Source: Phoronis australis
Taxonomy: Eukaryota > Phoronida > Phoronidae
Direction of reading: 5' to 3'
Length of the DNA stretch: 54,247 nucleotides
NCBI GenBank assembly: GCA_002633005.1
Contig: NMRA01001106.1
Location: 1-54,247, forward strand
In this document: positions 48,617-54,247 of the stretch, piece by piece
Layout of the letters: each line of letters starts with the position of its first letter
How positions within the stretch are numbered: the first letter of the stretch is position 1
Translations under genes and position numbers: made by a program
Notes under the pieces: generated by a model
What the model was told of the DNA's origin: nothing
Seen by the model: only the letters and a program-made list of their open reading frames with translations
The model's database searches: none

Positions 48617-49366
48617 GTCAGATGTCCTCGGTTTCTGATCGTACACACTACGCTATAATCTATATAATACTTCAAGATATGACACTCCGGACTAGAAATT
48701 ACACGGGTGCTTCTCTTCAGTCGTCCATAGCAAACACAAAACTCGATAAATTTATGCAACACTATTAACCCTAACCGGTGAGGGTTAGAACGCAGAATTC
48801 ACAATGAGTGCCTGTTAGTGTTGTGACGTGTTGTCATGTGTTATGATTAACCCTACCCATCATCACAATCGTCCTCAGCTTCTGATCGTCCCCAATACAC
48901 TACATAGTATTATATGTAGTGTATTGGGGATGATCAGAAGCTGAGGACACCTGTGCCCATGATGGCATTTCTCAATGATTAAGCACAACTTCGTCTAAGT
49001 GATTCTGAAAGTGACTCGAGTTGCTCCCAGTCATATCAAACAATTGCTTAATTAATAAAATAAATTTCTTTTCTATTGTTGACAGTTGAAAATTGTAATG
49101 TGGCCACTCGTAATGCTAAAAATACATAAAATTCATTGACAAAAATATGCATAAATTTCTAAACATTGTCTGATTTTGATGATTTTTTTATTTGGCACAA
49201 CTACATGTAAATATCTCTTTACATATGAGATTCATTTGGCATTTAGTATTTAAGTGACCAAAAAAAATATTTTAGACCGTAACACAGTCAACTCTTGAAT
49301 ATGGACCTTGATTGTGATTTAACCGAGTACAGCGAATTGTAGACGATCAGAAGCTGAGGACGCCTG
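48617..49366. mobile_element. Foldback-type element bounded by GTCCTCAGCTTCTGATCGT repeats
   Basis: The left boundary (GTCCTCGGTTTCTGATCGT at about 48623) and right boundary (ACGATCAGAAGCTGAGGAC near 49345) are inverted copies. The same motif forms both arms of an inner hairpin at 48871-48948. The interior is AT-rich and non-coding. Confidence 0.55.
48871..48948. repeat. Near-perfect 78 bp hairpin
   Basis: GTCCTCAGCTTCTGATCGTC and CCCAATACACTACATA pair with TATGTAGTGTATTGGGGATG and ATCAGAAGCTGAGGAC around a loop of a few bases. Stem about 36 bp with essentially no mismatch. Confidence 0.9.
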
Positions 49367-49375
49367 TGATTCAAG

Positions 49376-49528
49376 GTTGGTTCTAACAGTGGACTCACAC
49401 TCACAGGGAGCACTGCACTGGCACTGGCAACTTTTCTAGCAGGACCAACTAAAGATGGTGAAGCTCCTAGGCAACACATTGCCCCTCGGTACATTGGCCT
49501 GAGGCATTCAGGATTCAGGGTGATGTAA
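49376..49528 (+). other. Short unrecognised open frame after the foldback element
   Basis: Begins behind TTCAAG with VGSNSGLTLTGSTALALATF and ends GLRHSGFRVM-stop (50 codons). It starts just where the 48.6-49.4 kb element ends. The opposite strand is open too. Could be a terminal exon remnant; no homologue recognised. Confidence 0.18.
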
Positions 49529-49530
49529 TT

Positions 49531-49695
49531 TGGGGCGGATCCAGGATTTTGAGTTAGGGGGGCCAGAGCAGAGTGTTTGCCAGGATTTTGTCCGTTTTAG
49601 ACATTTGCACACCTGAACTGCCAAATGGAATCTGCGACAACTTTAGGGGGGGGGGGCATGGCCCCCTTGTCCCACCTCTAACTCCTCCACTGGTA
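49531..49695. mobile_element. Small element, same end type
   Basis: Starts GGGGCGGATCCAGGATTTTG, contains GGGGGGCC and a G11 run followed by GGCCCCCTTGTCCC, and ends CTAACTCCTCCACTGG. Similar end logic to 8893-9132 but a different interior. Confidence 0.5.
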
Positions 49696-50513
49696 ATTGC
49701 ATGCCTACTTTACTGGGCGCTTCTATGCCGGAAGCTCTTTTTGCAAATTAACATCATCAGAGTCATATTTTGTTAAGTACCTTTTGGGCATAGAGGCCTG
49801 GGCACCTTAGTAGGCTATCGATGTCTTTAATTCCTTCCAACTAGAACAAATACTCCTATAATTTAATTTTTTCTTTGAGCAATCCTTCGTTCAGTTGCCC
49901 AAATTGCCACTGGCTATTTTTAGCACTGCAGCTGCTCACATGCACTTATTTTTATACGTGTGAGCTAGGATTAAAAATTAGTCTCCAGGGGTTTTTGAAT
50001 TTTCAAAATGAGTCGAGTACTTGTACTAACATGGGTTTTGTTAGCTAAACCCAAGCCTTGAGTTCTTCGTGTAGAAAATAGTTTCGAACTTGGGTCATAT
50101 GCATCAGTGATGCACAATAGAAGCTGTGACTGAACAGATGGGGATAAAATTTGGTCCTGCTGATGGAATCTCCTTTAAACAGCATGTTCAGGACATGGCT
50201 AGTGTGAAGCAACTCTGGTATAACTCAGGTACCGGGTAAGTAGTGGGCCAGTGGGTTCTACAACCAAAACCAGCATTGTTGGCTTGCTATGTGTGTGCCA
50301 CCATCTTGGGTGCGTACTGACTAACTATCCACTCAACTCATGGATCATCTCAGATCATGGGTATTTTTAACTTCCAAAGTCAATATTTGTTGTCAAAAGA
50401 ATCGTGGGTATTTTGTAGATATCGTCTCAGGTGGATATTTCGTCATCTCGGGTATTTTGTGTGTGTATATTTCAGCTTCGGGACGTGCCTGTGCAAAGTC
50501 GATTGCATCTCAA

Positions 50514-50962
50514 CAGCCATGATTGCTTAATTAGTGTGGCCTGTTAGAACATAGCTCTAGTATACCATACAGGCAAAGAATGGAGTCCTTCATATCTCAA
50601 CAGCCATGGCCTGTTAGAACATAGCTCTAGTATATCATACAGGCAAAGAATGGAGTCCTTCATTTCTCAACAGCCATGGCCTGTTAGAACATAGCTCTAG
50701 TATACCATACAGGCAAAGAATGGAGTCCTGCATATCTCAACAGCCATGGCCTGTTAGAACATAGCTCTAGTATATCATACAGGCAAAGAATGGAGTCCTT
50801 CATATCTCAACAGCCATGGCCTGTTAGAACATAGCTCTAGTATACCATACAGGCAAAGAATGGAGTCTTTCATATCTCAACAGCCATGATTGCTTAATTA
50901 GTGTGGCCTGTTAGAACATAGCTCTAGTATACCATACAGGCAAAGAATGGAGTCCTGCATAC
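50514..50962. repeat. 70 bp tandem array, six units with alternating variants
   Basis: Units start with CAGCCATG at 50514, 50601, 50671, 50741, 50811 and 50881. The first and last units contain an additional ATTGCTTAATTAGTGT block; the four inner ones do not. A TATACCAT/TATATCAT variant alternates through units 1 to 5, suggesting a 140 bp higher-order unit. It lies about 0.7 kb upstream of the TRUB2-like start. Confidence 0.95.
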
Positions 50963-51642
50963 GTCATTACACAGTTACATTGATGCACTGGTAATCAGAG
51001 TCTGATGAGGCTCATAATCTCGTCACTACAGGATGCGCTTATTGATTGCTTCAATTTTCTGTTGCTGTCATTGTCTGTTGCTTGACCTCAATCAAGGTTA
51101 CTCATTTTCAGTTTCAGATTGAAGGTCAAGCTATAGTTGTGATTGTGAAGCTCGTCAGACTTCCGTACAGGCGAGAGTTTTGCCTTCTTCAGTTGGCACT
51201 TCTTTTATTTACCCACACGAGACGCTCTAAGTGATCTGAGGTACTGGATCAGATGTTGTCACCCACTATACCCACCCAAAAACCTCCTGTACACTGAGCC
51301 TTCCGACAGGGAAATCCCCAGGATTTTGACTTCCCAGTGTCCCATTTTCCAAATCGTATATTGCGTTGGTGTGGATTTTCAACGTGCTTAGCAACACAGG
51401 CTTGTCTTTTACCATATGTGAAAGGAAGCTTGATCTTTCAAGGATAAAGTAAATTTTTATGTAACGCAATCCCAGCATGATGTTCCTCTCCCTCGGAATT
51501 TAAGACAAGGTGCTGTTTTAATGAAGTTTGTTGCTTGTTATAGATCTCTTGAAAGCTCCATGTCTCTGAAAGTGTGTCACACCATGGATCTCTGGTGATT
51601 ATTATGTCGGAGTAAATAGGTCCACTCTGTAACGGACTCGCG

Positions 51643-51763
51643 ATGCTGGAGAGATACGCTCCTCGTGTGTATGAAGCTCTGAATGGAATATTTTGCGTAT
51701 ACAAGCCGAGGGGAATGCCTGCTGAGCGGCTCAAAGTGACAATTCAGCACAAACTCCAACAAG
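51643..51763 (+). CDS. TRUB2: TRUB2-like mitochondrial pseudouridine synthase, exon 1
   Basis: The ATG at 51643 is the first Met after an in-frame TAA. Forty codons end at CAACAAG|GTACTG, phase 1. The protein contains YEALNGIFCVYKPRGM, the conserved N-terminal TruB motif (G-F-VYKP-G), followed by an amphipathic stretch (ERLKVTIQHKLQQ). In vertebrates TRUB2 is a mitochondrial RNA-granule protein that pseudouridylates mitochondrial mRNAs and supports mitoribosome function. There is no classic long presequence in the 12 residues before the motif. Confidence 0.85.
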
Positions 51764-52412
51764 GTACTGAGTCTATTATATTCACTGGTTCAGATTAAAG
51801 TAAATGTCCTAAGGTTGTGAACTTCAGCGCATTGACTATTTTTTAATTAAACAATAGCTTGAAACTTCCATACAATGTCATTTGGCTTGAGAATGGTCAT
51901 TTGTGTGACTGAGTTATTTGAATGATCCACAATGCATCAGTGGTTATTTGACAGCTTTATTGTCAGAAAGAATGTTTAAAAATCATTATACAATCCAGTT
52001 CTTTAAACGATCATCCCCATTCAAGAATGCTGTTCACCAGTAAATTGCAAGCCAGTGACAAGAAATATTTTGCTTTGTTCCTGCTATCAGTATATGTACA
52101 TCAGAAAATTGATTAATTAAAATTCTGCAAGGGCACCATCTTTACATGTAGGTACTTTCAGGTAATTGTTGCTTTCTGTCTCTGACAACACTCCTCTGTT
52201 TTTTACGTCTTTTTTTCAACTGTGTGAATCTGAAATCAAAAAACTTTTGGCTGTTTATTAATTAATACTAATCTTAGCTCAGCGATGTAGAAAATCTCAA
52301 AATTACAACACTTAGGAAGAAACTTGTGATTAAAAAAAGTTTAAAATTTCTTCTTTGTCATTGTGGTAAGATGTGTACTTTAATGTTGACTTTTTCTCTC
52401 TATTATTTTCAG

Positions 52413-52529
52413 AACTCAACTCCCTTCCTTGCAGACCATCTCGCCAAATAGTTGAGATTCATGAAGACCGTCTCGGTACCAACCTGTCACTGGTAACCAC
52501 GCTGACAGATGTGGCTGACAATCCCCTTG
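52413..52529 (+). CDS. TRUB2: TRUB2-like, exon 2
   Basis: Acceptor TATTATTTTCAG|AA and donor CTTG|GTGAGA, phase 1 in and phase 1 out. It completes Glu across the junction and reads LNSLPCRPSRQIVEIHEDRL, then GTNLSLVTTLTDVADNPL. The position and wording match the TRUB2-specific insert before the H-PLV-GP motif. The 649 bp intron 1 holds no recognisable gene. Confidence 0.85.
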
Positions 52530-53376
52530 GTGAGACTATCTAATCTAACTGCACGTCTTTCCGCACGGACATTAAAATCATCTGAGCCAAAATGAAACTG
52601 ATGAAATGATCCGTTATTTCATGTCATGACGCTTGAACGTTAGTGACCCGTTATTCTGCATCATAATGGTTGAGCATGAATGAAATCCCACGTGACGATC
52701 ATTGAGAGTAAGCGAATTTAACCACCACAGTAGTCACCTACATGTTGCATGATGGGTAATTTGAATCAAATTCAAAAGTTAAGATACCGTTCCTGGTCAG
52801 TCGTAAGCTAACCTCACGATATCACCAGGAGACAAACACAAGACAACTTACAGATATATTGTAACTGAGTCACCTGTTGGCATACTGACTACATGACAGT
52901 TGTGAGAGTTGCCATTTCTATTGAAAGTTGCATCGCATTGAAATAGATTTAGGTTCACGTGCTGTCCATGTTTTGCAGTAATAAAAACATTGATTTAGAC
53001 TGAATATCTATTTCTCATCATTTATGATGTTTATCCCTGTTCCAATTCTCCCAACATCAACATGCCAAGCTACGCCTCCACTTTCATCTGCTAAGCAGTG
53101 GTTACGATTTACAAAAATCTCCACATTCCACTTACCCTTGTCGCACGTCTTATCATGCAAAATTCGACGACAACTTGGCTCCTATGATACTTAAATAGTT
53201 TGGTTATTAAAAAGAAAACTGACTGGTCTGGTCTATCCTTGAGTGATGGTGTTTATGAAAAAATATGAAAATAATAATTACGTTCATCGTATTGCCATGA
53301 GGTTACTCTTGTTTATGAAAAATAAAACATTTTATACCACAATATTAACCTCTAATGGCAGATACAACCGTATATA

Positions 53377-53398
53377 GTTATCTCACTAGTGAGATAAC
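53377..53398. repeat. Perfect 22 bp palindrome
   Basis: GTTATCTCACT followed by its exact reverse complement AGTGAGATAAC, directly beside the tRNA-like segment. Confidence 0.95.
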
Positions 53399-53402
53399 AT
53401 TT

Positions 53403-53483
53403 TGGCGGGAAACCGAGGCCAGAGTCGAACCCAGGCCTCAACAGTTGCGAGTCGCCGACTTTACCACTACACCACTCAGCGGC
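53403..53483 (-). repeat. tRNA-like SINE head
   Basis: On the minus strand GCCGCTGAGTGGTGTAGTGG begins a sequence with an A-box-like TGGTGTAGTGG and a B-box-like GGTTCGACTCT separated as in a tRNA. Stems are imperfect and there is no convincing mature acceptor end, so a tRNA-derived SINE or degenerate tRNA is more likely than a working tRNA gene. Confidence 0.55.
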
Positions 53484-54016
53484 TGACGTCATCGAACATG
53501 AAAATAGAACACTTAAATGAGTACGCCCAACAATCGCATGGGCATTGCCCAACAATTATACGCTATGAAAAATAAGACGCATAATTTCCATAAAAACAAT
53601 ATTTTAATTCAGTGAAATTTTTTCTCTCGTGTTCTCTCACTTGTAAATCACCGATCTCCAATTTGAATGCAGGTGTCGTGTTGTCGTGATCCTTTGACTT
53701 GAGCATTATAATCAGTTACTAGTGGTAACCTACTTTAGCAGACGATATTTTCCCGGTCGAAGCTTAGCGTGATAAAATGTGTAGTAAGCTACAACAGTTG
53801 CTAAACCTTAATTTTTAGATTCATTTTCTTTCTATTTTGTTTTATTTTTCAATTGGTTTTGAGTAAAAGCATTATTTTACAAAAATATCTCGGCTTTTAT
53901 TAAAAGGTCACGACTTCCGACCCCGGGCCTCTGACAGAAAGTAGTTACAAAGCCGAGGCGAGTTGAGAAAGGTAGATCGATTCATTGCAATGTTTCTCGT
54001 TCAGTATGTGGTATAA

Positions 54017-54171
54017 ATAGATTATTACATGTTCTCAGTCGTTATCCCCCTTATCTAGAGCCCTCGTGGATTTTGAAGAATTATCACTAACGCCCCTCGG
54101 GCGATAATTCTCCAAAATCCACTCGGGCTCTAGATAACAGGGGATAACGACTTCGCCATGTAATAATCTAT
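54017..54171. mobile_element. 155 bp foldback MITE next to TRUB2 exon 3
   Basis: Outer repeats ATAGATTATTACATG and CATGTAATAATCTAT are exact inverses. Inside them GTCGTTATCCCCCTTATCTA / TAGATAACAGGGGATAACGAC and GATTTTGAAGAATTATC / GATAATTCTCCAAAATC also pair. Almost the whole element folds into one stem around CTAACGCCCCTCGGGC. Confidence 0.85.
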
Positions 54172-54222
54172 ATGTACAAGGTATTTCTCTGTTCTGATGT
54201 GTGTTTCATAAACCTTTCGCAG

Positions 54223-54247
54223 TTGTTGGGCCGCGTTATCTGCATGA
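54223..54247 (+). CDS. TRUB2: TRUB2-like, exon 3 (cut by window end)
   Basis: Acceptor AACCTTTCGCAG|TT in the required phase 1. The codons give NPL-VVGPRYLH, continuing exon 2 into the conserved PLV-GP motif of TRUB2. The catalytic Asp motif (HRLD) should follow beyond the window. The exon is immediately preceded (50 bp) by a 155 bp foldback element. Confidence 0.72.

Larger units (their letters stand above)
52530..54016 (+). other. Intron 2 of the TRUB2-like gene
   Basis: AT-rich intron with the 22 bp palindrome and tRNA-like SINE head near 53.4 kb, and the foldback MITE just before exon 3. Confidence 0.65.

Noticed and set aside
50514-50962. CRISPR array
   Set aside because: Units are contiguous 70 bp copies without unique spacers, in a eukaryotic context.
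53403-53483. Functional tRNA gene
   Set aside because: Imperfect arms and no clear acceptor stem; better explained as a tRNA-derived SINE.

Overview
This is a eukaryotic genomic window (AT-rich, split genes with GT/AG introns, one N at 5206), most likely from a marine invertebrate, probably a non-vertebrate deuterostome. That assignment is inference from the very frequent TACATGTA motif, many short foldback/MITE elements, 'GGCGGATCCAGG'-type element ends and the gene content; the species cannot be fixed.

The centre of the window is one long minus-strand gene whose recognised exons run from 45738 down to 13765. Joining GT/AG-bounded exons in consistent phase gives a short N-terminus, an ankyrin array with about one repeat per exon (exons 2-9), a linker, and a trypsin-like serine protease domain with the catalytic His (TNWHVA) and Asp (LDVAVL) and a GHPDG motif resembling FAM111-type proteases. 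The exon with the catalytic Ser was not found. The gene has been remodelled by local duplication. Its first coding exon exists twice (43597-43653 and 45682-45738), inside a roughly 1.3 kb tandem duplication that also carries flanking promoter and intron sequence. Two ankyrin exons (23307-23405 and 23964-24062) sit in a recent roughly 390 bp duplication, and their 10 nucleotide differences all change amino acids.

At the right end (51643 to the window end), plus strand, are the first three exons of a TRUB2-like mitochondrial pseudouridine synthase; the third is cut by the window edge. At 34560-34819, plus strand, is a first exon for a signal-anchor or secreted protein, followed by a decayed duplicate split by a 191 bp insertion. 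Both copies are preceded by the same 137 bp terminal-inverted-repeat element. A Pro/Thr-rich open exon at 1476-1831 (minus) may be real but is unassigned.

The rest is intronic or intergenic sequence rich in repeats: a 431 bp repeat with TGACCT half-sites (2.2-3.3 kb), minisatellites of 29 bp (4.5 kb) and 70 bp (50.5 kb), microsatellites, several foldback elements (12.3-13.2, 34.2, 48.6-49.4, 54.0 kb), and a tRNA-like SINE head (53.4 kb). No rRNA, CRISPR or prokaryotic features were seen.
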